NCBI GenBank assembly: GCA_046328715.1
Contig: JAXLWB010000033.1
Span: 1-64,000, forward strand
From: JAXLWB01 sp046328715
GTDB taxonomy: Bacteria > Chloroflexota > Anaerolineae > Caldilineales > Caldilineaceae
DNA length: 64,000 nt
Direction of reading: 5' to 3'
Positions 1 through 7,583 of the stretch are shown here, piece after piece; the stretch's first letter is position 1, and every line of letters starts with the position of its first letter. A program made the position numbers and the translations under genes. Below the pieces are notes generated by a model. That model ran no database searches and was not told the origin of the DNA. It worked only from the letters and a program-made list of their open reading frames with translations.

Positions 1-711
1 CAGTCGCCCTGCTTCGCTGCCACGCTGCCAGATCAAACCGCGTTCGCCCAGCGTGACCACCACAGTCGGAGCCACGCCTGCCAGCTTTGCCAGACCGACC
101 ATGACATTCTCTTCGCCGCTATACTCCTTAGCAAAGCGCTCGGACGCCACCACATATTCCACCCTCTGCACGAGTTCTGCACTTTGCGGATTCAAGACAT
201 CAGCATCGATCACCGTGGGAATCTGTCTGGTTTGCGCATATTCGAGCAACTCTTTGGCTAGCCCAAATTGATTGCCATCGATCAAAATGCTTTTGGCCTG
301 CAATTTTGTCAAATCAAATCTGCCCGCACAGAGACCCTCACTGTTTCCGCGGTAGCTGACGATCGCCCGTGCCCCATCCGGCTTGATGATCAGCGCCGAG
401 AGCGGCGTTGGTTCGCTCCCTCGGATCACCCAATCGGTGTTGACCCCGTCGGCATGCAGTTCGGCTAGGTGCATATCGCCATAGGCATCCGCACCTAGAT
501 AACCGGCAAAGGCGGTCCGGCAACCCAAGCGCGCCGCCGTCACTGCCGCATTCGAGGCTAGCCCGCCGCCGCAGTTGAGCAACCCTAACGCTCGTACTTT
601 TTCATCGGCAGCCGGGTGATGATCGACATCAAAGACAAGGTCATGGCAGGCAAATCCGGCGCAGAGTACATCGACATCCAGCGAGGAACTGTTTTCTTGT
701 GATACGTTCAT
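1..711 (-). CDS. PfkB-family carbohydrate kinase (3' end cut by window)
   Basis: The reading frame runs from the ATG at 711 to the window edge with no stop, so the C-terminal part lies outside. I translated it by hand. Residues 12-60 read as a PfkB N-terminus (DVLCAGFACHDLVFDV, then CGGGLASNAAVTAARLG, the GG-containing substrate segment), followed by AGYLGADAYGD and a later VVTLGERGLIWQ strand that precedes the ATP/anion-hole region. Members phosphorylate sugars or sugar-like substrates with ATP in the cytoplasm. The overall pattern recalls the sulfofructose-kinase/ribokinase side of the family. The signature GAGD motif would be downstream and cannot be seen, so the substrate is not assigned. 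It is transcribed away from the Rieske gene. Confidence 0.88.
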   Translation of the reverse strand, partial: MNVSQENSSSLDVDVLCAGFACHDLVFDVDHHPAADEKVRALGLLNCGGGLASNAAVTAARLGCRTAFAGYLGADAYGDMHLAELHADGVNTDWVIRGSEPTPLSALIIKPDGARAIVSYRGNSEGLCAGRFDLTKLQAKSILIDGNQFGLAKELLEYAQTRQIPTVIDADVLNPQSAELVQRVEYVVASERFAKEYSGEENVMVGLAKLAGVAPTVVVTLGERGLIWQRGSEAGRL

Positions 712-1106
712 GGATATTGTTTCATTTCGGTTGGTGAGAATAGTTGTATTAAGAACCTCTTTGCTAATTTTGGCATCAAACCAAGGGAAGCTCAAAAATT
801 TACCAACTGCATCACCTTTATGCAGGCTAGACCTGAATTTCCGCACCCCGTATGTGAGTAAGTGGTGTACGCTAACGCTGACGGTTTTGAGCCCTGCACG
901 TCAGTAAGGGGCTAATGGTTCTGATTGCGCCTCAACTTTTCTTGCTGAAACTCTTGACAAAACGACGTAGTTACTGTATTTTATAATTTATAAAGACTTT
1001 TCTTTATAAATTACCCTCTGTGAATATCATTTGCGCTGTCCCGATTGTTTAACCATTACAGGTTCGCAACTCGATCTCCCCATCATCCATTTGTTTGGAG
1101 GAAGCA
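712..1106. other. Intergenic region between divergent genes
   Basis: This 395-base gap separates the PfkB gene (minus) from the Rieske pseudogene (plus). The right part is AT-rich and holds a promoter-like pair near 954-982. I see no further gene in it. Only short open frames are present, without a ribosome binding site or family resemblance. Confidence 0.6.
954..982 (+). promoter_or_regulatory. Sigma70-like promoter upstream of the Rieske gene
   Basis: A perfect TTGACA lies at 954-959 and a TATTTT at 977-982, 17 bases apart. A perfect TATAAT at 982-987 overlaps but is spaced too far (22 bases) from the same -35 box. The pair is about 125 bases upstream of the ATG at 1107. Confidence 0.5.
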
Positions 1107-2847
1107 ATGACAACCCATACCCGACCCGAAGCCTTTCAACGTGTCGCCTTGCTGGCTGATGTCACCAAAACAGGGATGCACACTGTCCACGTGGCAGGCC
1201 ATGTGATCGTGCTCGTCGCCCACAACGAGAAGATTTACGCCCTCGACAACCGCTGTCCGCATATGGGCTTTCCGCTCGACAAGGGCAGTGTCGCCGATGG
1301 CATTCTCACCTGCCACTGGCACCACGCCCGTTTTGATCTCTGCACCGGCGGCACCTTTGACCTATGGGCCGATGATACACCCAGCTTTCCGGTAACTGTT
1401 CGCGAGGGCGAAGTCTACATCGATGTCACCCCGCGCCATGACCCCATCGCCCATCAACGGGAACAACTCGTCGTCGGCTTGGAGCGCAACCTCTCTCTGG
1501 TGATTGCCAAGGCGGTCGTCACCCTGGTCGACGAGGGCAATGACACCAAAACTCCCTTTGCCGTAGGGTTGGACTTTGGCACGCGCTACCGGATGCAAGG
1601 CTGGGGCCAAGGGCTGACCATGCTCACCTGCTTTCAAAACATGCTGCCTAGCCTGCGCAAAGAGGATCGGGCCAAGGCGTTGACCCACGGTTTAGCTGCT
1701 GTCGCCACTGATACCGCTGGCCGTTCGCCTCGCTTCCTGGTTTCACCCCTTCCTGGCGGCAGTCCCGATCTGGCGACGCTCAAACAGTGGTTTCGTCGCT
1801 TCATCTTGGTTCGGATGACGAAGGGGCCGAGCGCTGTATCGTCACCGCCCTGCAGGCGGGTGCCACCCCACAGGCCATGTCCGACATCCTCTTAGCGCCG
1901 CTACCGACTTCCGCTACATCGACGTCGGCCACCCTCGACTTTACTGCGCCTTCGAAGCACTGGAGATCGTTGGTGGGAGCAGGCCGAACCCGTGTTGACC
2001 AGCCTTGTCCCCGGTTACGCCGCTGCCGTCGTATGGAAGAGTCCAACGCCGGCGCAACCCAATCGACCTGATCGACCTGCTGCACGCCGCTTTGCCCAGA
2101 TTCCCGCTGCCCTGGCCGAAGGACAACGCCGACGGGGCGTTTGGCAGGGTCGGCAGCGTGTCGTCGAAGCGGTCATCGGTGAGGACCCGTGCCATTACGC
2201 AGGCACTGTTGGAGGCATTGTGGGGGAGCGAGGTCGTTAGCCAGTGCCGTTGCCTATGCCGCCGCCCTGCGCATTGCCCGCTTCCACACCAGCAACGAAT
2301 TCGGCGATTGGGACACGGCATTGCATACCTTTACCTTTGCTAACGCCGTGCATCAGGACTGCGCCGACTGGCAGGTTACTCGTCGCCGGACGATTACCTG
2401 CTCTTGCTGCGTGGTGTCTTTGATGCAGCTATGAGCGTCTACCTTGATCGCTTTTTGAACATTCCGGCTGCACGGCTGCCGCAACCCGCCTCGACCAACG
2501 GCCACAATGGCTCGCTGCGCCACTTGGAAACATTGCTCGACCAACAACAGCAGGTCAATCAGGCCGGCAATGCTGTGGGCGAATTCCTCGCAAGGTGATG
2601 CTGCCCTACGCTCCGAACTGGCCTCGCTGCTGCTGCGCGGTGCGACTCACACCATCCAGTCTATCGAAGCTGCCTTCCATCAACATGATCTGCTGGCGAG
2701 CCAGCCCGGAAACCCAGAACGAAGCCATCTACGTTCTGGTCGCCGCCACTCGCTACTTGGCCGCCCACGCCCCCACCGTCCGTGCCCAGGACAAACCTTG
2801 GCATCGCCCGCCGTCTGCACCGCAACGAGAAGTTGTTTGAAGGGTGA
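1107..2847 (+). pseudogene. Rieske [2Fe-2S] domain protein gene, multiply frameshifted
   Basis: The ATG at 1107 has a good GGAGG six bases upstream. The first ~230 codons are intact and encode a Rieske ferredoxin domain: CPHMG at about residues 50-54 and CHWHH at about 71-75 supply the two Cys-His pairs for a 2Fe-2S cluster. After about 1800 the homologous protein continues only by hopping frames: DDEGAERCIVTALQAGATPQAMSD, then DFRYIDVGH, TSLVPGYAA, NPIDLIDLLHAA, ITQALLEALWG, AVAYAAALRIARFHTSNEFG, DDYLLL and ending RNEKLFEG plus TGA at 845-847 of the third kilobase. At least eight small indels are needed. It is either a decayed gene or a stretch of poor consensus sequence. The intact protein would be about 575 residues, an oxidoreductase-like or electron-transfer protein of unknown substrate. 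Confidence 0.75.
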
Positions 2848-2872
2848 TAAGATCAACCGAAGACAACCTCCT

Positions 2873-2898
2873 TACCCTCCCTTACCTAGGGGAGGGTT
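2873..2898. terminator. Hairpin after the Rieske pseudogene
   Basis: TACCCTCCC and GGGAGGGTTA-type arms pair around a short TTACCTA loop. The sequence resembles one end of the ACCCTCCCC/GGGGAGGG repeat seen again at 26135 and 48422, so it may be a fragment of that family and not a dedicated terminator. Confidence 0.4.
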
Positions 2899-2934
2899 AA
2901 GTGCTCGTAGTTACAATCAATCAAAGGAGCCGTT

Positions 2935-3561
2935 ATGAGCCAAGTACAGTACACCGACGAATGGCTGCTGGACAATCCAGCACTACGCACCTTTATCGAC
3001 GCAGTCAATGAGATCCGTCATCGGGCCAGTGATGCTCACGGCGCTTGGCCGAGATTCGCCCTCACTTCAGCCGCCTGCTCAACGATCAACAGTGGCTGCC
3101 TATCCGCTTTCAAGAACCTGCCGAAGAGAGTGGGATGGGACGCAAAACTGGCATGTGGTTACTCTATCGCTCCGGCGATGGCGGATTGGCCTTCTCGGCC
3201 TTGGTCCTGCCACCCGGCGCCCAGACTCCCGTTCACGACCACTTGGCCTGGGGCTTGGTCGGGCTTTACCGAGGCGAGCAGGCGGAAGAGGTTTTGCCCG
3301 CAAAGATGACGCCCAGCGCCAGGATTTTGCCGATCTCGAACGAGTCGAGACTAACATTCTGCGTCCCGGCGATTTTTACGAACTCTCGCCCGAGAACGAC
3401 ATTCATTCCGTGTGCACCATCTCGACTGTCACGTCGGTATCGCTGCACCTCTTGGGCAACGACAACGGCGCATCTGGCGTCACCGCTACGACCCCGCCGC
3501 CAAACATGTCCATCCCTTCCGCTCCGGCTGGCTCAACGTTGATTGCCGAGAGTATACCTGA
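2935..3561 (+). pseudogene. Cysteine-dioxygenase-like cupin gene, frameshifted
   Basis: A ribosome binding site (AAAGGAG) precedes the ATG at 2935. The protein starts MSQVQYTDEWLLDNPALRTF, changes frame near 3040 (EIRPHFSRLLNDQQW...), again near 3290 (FARKDDAQRQDF...), and again near 3465 (IWRHRYDPAAKHVHPF) before ending at TGA 3559-3561. The middle segment carries PPGAQTPVHDHLAWGLVGLYRGEQ, split here as the typical cupin HxH plus downstream Glu metal site of thiol dioxygenases (cysteine or 3-mercaptopropionate dioxygenase family), and a later His in DIHSV. An intact version would be about 205 residues and would oxidise a small thiol to a sulfinate. It carries the same kind of damage as the Rieske gene next to it. 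Confidence 0.72.
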
Positions 3562-3675
3562 CCTGGGCACGCCAAAATGAACCACGAAAGTCTGAAACAC
3601 CGAAACTGAAGCAATTTTGGGTCAAGGGGAATCCAAGGGGTACGGGAGGTGGCGCACGCTCAAATCACGTCCGCC

Positions 3676-3704
3676 ACCTCCCGGCCATAATTTTGCGCAA
3701 AATT
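3676..3704 (+). repeat. Left terminal inverted repeat of the IS remnant
   Basis: The sequence begins ACCTCCCGGCCATAATTTTG and continues GCGCAAAATT. It pairs with the complement of 5081-5109 with one mismatch in the first 24 bases. Confidence 0.75.
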
Positions 3705-3830
3705 AATGCGAACTCAACTTGATATACGAAAATGGAGGCATTATTGTCATAACTTAGCCGGAAATCAACCAACGGTTTAGTCATGTAAGAACCGAAGCAA
3801 AGGAGTCGCAGCTCATCACGTAAGAACCCA

Positions 3831-4328
3831 TTGTTGATGAACTCAAAACGGCATACCCCGGCACTCGTAGCACTTGGTAATTACGTGCGCATGACAGATT
3901 TGCTGAGCCCATTGGAGAGTCGGGTATGTTTTCCAACCGGTATGCATACGGAACATCCAACGGAAGCCCTGATTGACCTATGGGTAAGTATGCTGGCAGG
4001 ATGCCAGTCAGTCTTTCAGATCAATAGCAAGCTGCGTCCTGAGCGCACTCTGGCTAAGAGTTGGGGACGAAGCGTGAGTTTTGCTGAGCAGTCGACCGTA
4101 GCGCGCATTTTGGATCATTGTCAAACTGAGCAAGTTGAACAGGTCAGCGAAGGGATTCAGGCGATTAATCGTTGGATCTGCCAAAGCTATCAGCACCCAT
4201 GGCCGCACTTGCTTACAGTCGACATCGACTTAACTGAGTTGCCAGCCAGCGCCCGTGCGCAAGGAAGTACGAAAGGCTACTTCCAAGAAAAAGGGGGCGC
4301 GGACGCCAACTGCGGCGAATGGGTGTGA
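3831..4328 (+). pseudogene. Transposase N-terminal fragment (copy A)
   Basis: The open frame encodes ALVALGNYVRMTDLLSPLES, then RVCFPTGMHTEHPTEALIDLW and a segment LLTVDIDLTELPASARAQ followed by GSTKGYFQEKGG. The VDID and GYFxxK pieces match the catalytic start of a DDE transposase domain, with the first Asp. The frame then ends in unrelated sequence at 4326-4328. The first codons (from a TTG) differ from those of copy B, which starts MCKPPMICVDELKG, so the native start has been lost here. Confidence 0.75.
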
Positions 4329-4641
4329 CCGCATGCGGCTCAGCGTATTCCCGGCGTACAGACGCTGAGCCAGGCCATACTCGGTCACATTGCCTTCGCA
4401 GTTGGCGTCCGAACGCTTATTCCCCTTTCTTGGAAGTAGCCTTTCGTACTTGTTTGCGCACGGGCGCTGGCTGGCAACTCAGTTAAGTCGATGTTCGACT
4501 GTAAGCAAGTGGGCCATCCGGTAGCCGAGCCGGCATTTGGGGCAAGCGGATCAGTGATTGGCAAACGCTAGAAACAGACCGACGGTGGATTGCTCTGCCA
4601 GAACAGCAGTTGCACTTTTGCCGTTTGACAACTGATCCAAA

Positions 4642-4809
4642 ATGCGCTGGCTTACGGATCGACTGCTAGGAAAGCTCAAGCATGCTCTCTATGTCGTGAC
4701 CGACTTGCACACCCCCATGGTTGAACTCGCACAACGCTATGACCTGCGCGGTGGCTTTGAAGTCGATATTCGCGAAGACAAACTGGCACGCCAGCATACT
4801 TACCCATAG
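4642..4809 (+). pseudogene. Transposase C-terminal fragment
   Basis: A plus-strand frame encodes MRWLTDRLLGKLKHALYVV, then TDLHTPMVELAQRYDLRGGF and EVDIREDK before running into the inverted copy and stopping at TAG 4807-4809. The YVVTDL...LAQRYDLRGGFEVDIRxDK pattern is a transposase C-terminus with the terminal catalytic Glu region. A related frame just upstream (about 4530-4620, SDWQTLETDRRWIALPEQQL) belongs to the same protein. The piece is too short for the usual 60-residue cut-off in its own frame and is easily missed. Confidence 0.6.
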
Positions 4810-4983
4810 GTCAATCAGGGCTTCCGTTGGATGTTCCGTATGCATACCGGTTGGAAAACATACCCGACTCTCCAATGGGCTCAGCAAATCTGTCATGCGC
4901 ACGTAATTACCAAGTGCTACGAGTGGCGCATACGCCGTACTGCCTTTGAGTTCATCAACACAGATCATTGGTGGCTTACACAT
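4797..4983 (-). pseudogene. Transposase N-terminal fragment (copy B, inverted)
   Basis: On the minus strand the ATG at 4983, 8 bases after AAAGGAGT, starts MCKPPMICVDELKGSTAY and continues into the same ALVALGNYVRMTDLLSPLES segment as copy A. Homology stops at WVSMLA where the C-terminal plus-strand piece is joined. This copy keeps the natural start codon and ribosome binding site, so it represents the true 5' end of the IS gene. Confidence 0.75.
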
Positions 4984-5201
4984 GAATACTCCTTTGTTTC
5001 GGTTTTTACACTGACTAAAGTTGTACTCATTTACGACGCTTTTGACAAATTCATTTCGTATATCAAGTTGATTTCCCTTGATTTTTGCGCAAAATTATGG
5101 CCCGGAGGTCTTGTCTACCACCTGAGATCCGGTTGATACACAATTTTTTTTGTGTGTTTCGTAGCTGAAACACGGTGGCTCACCTTCGTAAAGTGTGGGC
5201 A

Positions 5202-5267
5202 ACGTCCCCGGCATAGCACAGATCATTGTAGGTAGTACAGAAATCGTTTGTGCTATGCCGGGGACGT
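5202..5267. repeat. 19-bp perfect hairpin next to the IS remnant
   Basis: ACGTCCCCGGCATAGCACA at 5202-5220 is perfectly complemented at 5249-5267, with a 28-base loop. It sits between the IS end and the mannonate dehydratase promoter. It may be a terminator or a small non-autonomous element. No U-tract follows. Confidence 0.65.
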
Positions 5268-5396
5268 GTTCGGACAATCACACCTGTAATCGATGAGCGA
5301 AAACTGTGCCGCTGGCTAGCCAAGTGACCACTCAATCCGCACTCCGCACTCCGAATTCCGCAATCCTCATTCTTACCTTGCCATCCCCTCGAAGTG

Positions 5397-5427
5397 TGGT
5401 ATACTTTCACTACCCTTTGGTATACCA
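5397..5427. promoter_or_regulatory. Paired UxuR/ExuR-like operators
   Basis: TGGTATACTT (5397-5406) and the perfect palindrome TGGTATACCA (5418-5427) are spaced 21 bases apart, two helical turns. TTGGTATACCAA is the core known for the GntR-family hexuronate regulators UxuR and ExuR. The second site ends 23 bases before the mannonate dehydratase ATG, as expected for a repressor that blocks transcription. No GntR gene is in the window, so the regulator would act in trans. Confidence 0.7.
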
Positions 5428-5450
5428 TCCCACATTCAAGGAGCAACCTC

Positions 5451-6443
5451 ATGGATTTCGACCAACTTCCGATGCGTATTGCTGTCGGACAGATGCGCGA
5501 GTTGACCGATGAAAATATCAACTTCATCCGTCAACTTGGCATTCAGGATGTGCAGTTCAACTTTTATCATGGCTCACCCCACCTGTCAGACGGCTCATCC
5601 TGGGAGTACATGGATTTGGTTCGGCTGCGCACCCGCTGTGAAGATGCTGGCTTCCGCCTCAACGCCATCGAAAACACCCCGATCAACTTCTACGACAAGG
5701 CCATGTTGGGCTTGCCCGGTCGTGATGAGCAGATCGAGAACATGCAGAAGACGATCCGTAACCTGGGACGGGCGGGCATTCCAGTATTTGGCTATCACTT
5801 CATTGTCACCGGCGTCTGGCGCACCTCCAGCACCGCACCCGCACGTGGCGGTGCCAAGGTGACCGCATTTGATTATGATGCGGTCAAAGACGCCCCGCTC
5901 TCCTTCGACCGAGAATATAGCGAAGAGGAGATCTGGAAGAACTACGAGTATTACATCAAGGCGATCTTGCCTGTGGCCGAGGAAGCCGGTGTGAAGTTGG
6001 CCCTGCACCCGGACGACCCGCCCGTGCCAACCTTGGGTGGTGTGGCTCGCATCATGCGCAGCTTCGACTCCTTCAAGCGCGCCATGGAGATCGGCGACAG
6101 CCCCAATCATGGCCTCGACTTCTGCGTCGGCTCCTGGTCGGAGATGAGCCCCGAGGAATGTATGCAGGGGCTGCACTACTTTGCCGAACGGGGCAAGATC
6201 TTCTACGTCCACTTCCGCGATGTCTTGGGGCAGGTGCCCAAGTTCCGCGAAGCCTTTATCGGAGAAGGCAACCTCGACATGTTCGAAGTGATGAAGGTTT
6301 TGAAGGACAACGGTTTCTCCGGCTTCCTGATCGACGACCACGTGCCGATGATGGATGGCGACAATGGCTGGAAAACCTACAGTCGCGCCTACGCCACCGG
6401 CCAGATGGTGACGATGCTGGATCTGTTAAATCGGGGGATGTAG
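5451..6443 (+). CDS. uxuA: Mannonate dehydratase
   Basis: The start is the ATG at 5451 behind AAGGAGCAACCTC. The 330-residue protein matches the UxuA TIM-barrel: MRIAVGQMRELTDENINFIRQ at the N-terminus, RLRTRCEDAGFRLNAIEN, GYHFIVTGVWRT, KLALHPDDPPVP with metal-binding His and Asp, GLDFCVGSWSEM with Cys, KIFYVHFRDV with the metal His, and the C-terminal FLIDDHVPMM. The enzyme dehydrates D-mannonate to 2-keto-3-deoxygluconate in hexuronate breakdown and needs Mn2+ or Fe2+. The UxuR-type operators just upstream support the assignment. Residues upstream of this ATG in the longer open frame overlap the operators and are not coding. Confidence 0.9.
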   Translation: MDFDQLPMRIAVGQMRELTDENINFIRQLGIQDVQFNFYHGSPHLSDGSSWEYMDLVRLRTRCEDAGFRLNAIENTPINFYDKAMLGLPGRDEQIENMQKTIRNLGRAGIPVFGYHFIVTGVWRTSSTAPARGGAKVTAFDYDAVKDAPLSFDREYSEEEIWKNYEYYIKAILPVAEEAGVKLALHPDDPPVPTLGGVARIMRSFDSFKRAMEIGDSPNHGLDFCVGSWSEMSPEECMQGLHYFAERGKIFYVHFRDVLGQVPKFREAFIGEGNLDMFEVMKVLKDNGFSGFLIDDHVPMMDGDNGWKTYSRAYATGQMVTMLDLLNRGM

Positions 6444-6446
6444 GGG

Positions 6447-6650
6447 ATTCGTGCGTTGCACTGTCGCAGATCACCTGACTTAACCTAGGTTGGTAACGAC
6501 AGTGCGTCGCACGCGGGAGCGGACCTACCGCCACGACCGATGTGCAACGCACCGGTTTCCTCTGGGTTGATAAGACCGGGTTGACTGGGCCGGTGCGATG
6601 CACGTGCTCGACTCCGTGCATCGCACGCGGGCCGTGCCGGTAAGCTTTGC
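6447..6650. repeat. Dispersed intergenic repeat, copy 1
   Basis: The block begins TGCGTTGCACTGTCGCAGAT and continues with GGTAACGACAGTGCGTCGCACGCG, GTGCAACGCACCGG and CGTGCATCGCACGCGG segments. The same string of segments in the same order recurs at 8945-9182. Each segment contains short self-complementary arms (GTGCGTTGCAC, GTGCGATGCAC), so the RNA or single strand would fold into several hairpins. Confidence 0.65.
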
Positions 6651-6705
6651 CCAATTGACGACATAACAACGCTAGCTAGCTAACTTACTCTTCTCTGCTT
6701 GCATC

Positions 6706-6969
6706 TCAAAGCTTCACTTCATGCCCTGTTCCAATCCTTGGCACCTCTAACTTCTCTGCCAGCTTGATCAATACCATTTCGGGTACTGGTTTAGTGCGTG
6801 TGCGATTGCGTACCAGAAGTTCGTGCCAGGGGGCTTCCAGCTAGACAATGCGCACGCGCATCTTATAGTCGATGAAGAGCCAAATGAGGGAAGTACGGGG
6901 CTGGCGGGTGAGATTGGTGGCGTTCCAGATAAAGAAGATATCAAATAACTTCTTGCCTTGCGTGTAGTG
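6706..6969 (-). pseudogene. AAA-family nucleotide kinase, C-terminal relict
   Basis: On the minus strand the frame ending at TCA 6706-6708 encodes KKLFDIFFIWNATNLTR, then RVRIV, an in-frame TAG at 6841-6843, and LEAPWHELLVRNRTRTKPVP to the end IGTGHEVKL. WNATN, the RVRIVYLE strand and RNRTR are the lid and base-binding region of small P-loop kinases of the polynucleotide-kinase-like AAA group. The Walker A half is missing, because the preceding DNA belongs to the DUF1905 gene. It is a truncated, stop-interrupted remnant. Confidence 0.68.
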
Positions 6970-6978
6970 ACAAAAAGG

Positions 6979-7530
6979 CTAACAGTTTGGTTCGAGGAGC
7001 GCCCAATGATGCGATACCTCAGGTTCACTACAGAGATTCCGGTTGAAACAGCAGGGACGCCTCATGCCTTTGTTTAGTTTGTCAAGCGCAATTTTTATAT
7101 GCTTTTGGCGGGTCTCCGCTGTTTTGACAGCGCGTATCCAGCGAATCCAATCCCAACGAGCCAGTGGAGTAATCTCCTTCCATACAGCTTCGGCTTTGGG
7201 GGAAGATGCCAACGCTTTTTGTAAATCTTCTGGAACTTCCGGCTCTATCCATTCTTGGCTCGGTTCAAGCGAGACTTGTACAGTATCGCCTGCCTTTGCT
7301 GAAGCGTCATTCAGTAACTGTTGGTCAGGACTGAACCAGTGGCTTGATCTTCGCCCTGGTGCATATCTCCCGTCCGGTTCGAGCAAGGTTTTAAAGGGAA
7401 CGTCATTGATCGTCCCTGAAACCATGGTCATACCTCTGGACGGAAGCTCTGCGGAGGCACTCTCAGGTAGTCTGAGAATGGTCCGGGAGTTGATCGTAAA
7501 TAGCTTCGTTTCAAAACGAATTGTTGGCAT
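6979..7530 (-). CDS. DUF1905/YdeI-OmdA-like protein
   Basis: The 183-residue protein starts at the ATG 7530 behind GAGGAAAT. The first half (MPTIRFETKLF...ILRLPESASAEL...VSGTINDVPFKTLLEPDGR) is a DUF1905 beta-barrel. The second half (AGDTVQVSLEPSQEWIEPEV PEDLQKALA, then VWKEITPLARWDWIRWI and LNKGMRRPCCFNRN) is the bacteriocin-protection/OmdA type. Proteins with this pair are usually 150-190 residues, so it is complete. No biochemical function is established for the family. The gene overlaps nothing and its 3' end abuts the relict kinase. Confidence 0.8.
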   Translation of the reverse strand: MPTIRFETKLFTINSRTILRLPESASAELPSRGMTMVSGTINDVPFKTLLEPDGRYAPGRRSSHWFSPDQQLLNDASAKAGDTVQVSLEPSQEWIEPEVPEDLQKALASSPKAEAVWKEITPLARWDWIRWIRAVKTAETRQKHIKIALDKLNKGMRRPCCFNRNLCSEPEVSHHWALLEPNC

Positions 7531-7583
7531 ATTTCCTCACGTAATGATTAACCGTCTCGTACGTAGTACACAGGTTCGGGCAA

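Larger units (their letters stand above)
3676..5109. mobile_element. Scrambled insertion-sequence remnant with terminal inverted repeats
   Basis: Outer ends are near-identical inverted repeats: ACCTCC(C/G)GGCCATAATTTTGCGCAAAA at 3676 inward and its complement ending at 5109. Further inward both ends share AACTTGATATACGAAA. Between them lie pieces of one DDE transposase gene in both orientations: an N-terminal plus-strand piece, a minus-strand repeat of its middle, a plus-strand C-terminal piece and a minus-strand N-terminal piece. Roughly 135 bases at 3861-3996 recur as an inverted copy at 4797-4935, essentially identical. No complete transposase is present, so it cannot move by itself. The family is not assigned. 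The GYFxxKG-type core is seen in IS families common in Chloroflexota and cyanobacteria. Confidence 0.8.

Noticed and set aside
5595..6341. Minus-strand 248-codon frame opposite uxuA
   Set aside because: The plus strand encodes a clear mannonate dehydratase. The antisense product resembles nothing and reflects codon bias.
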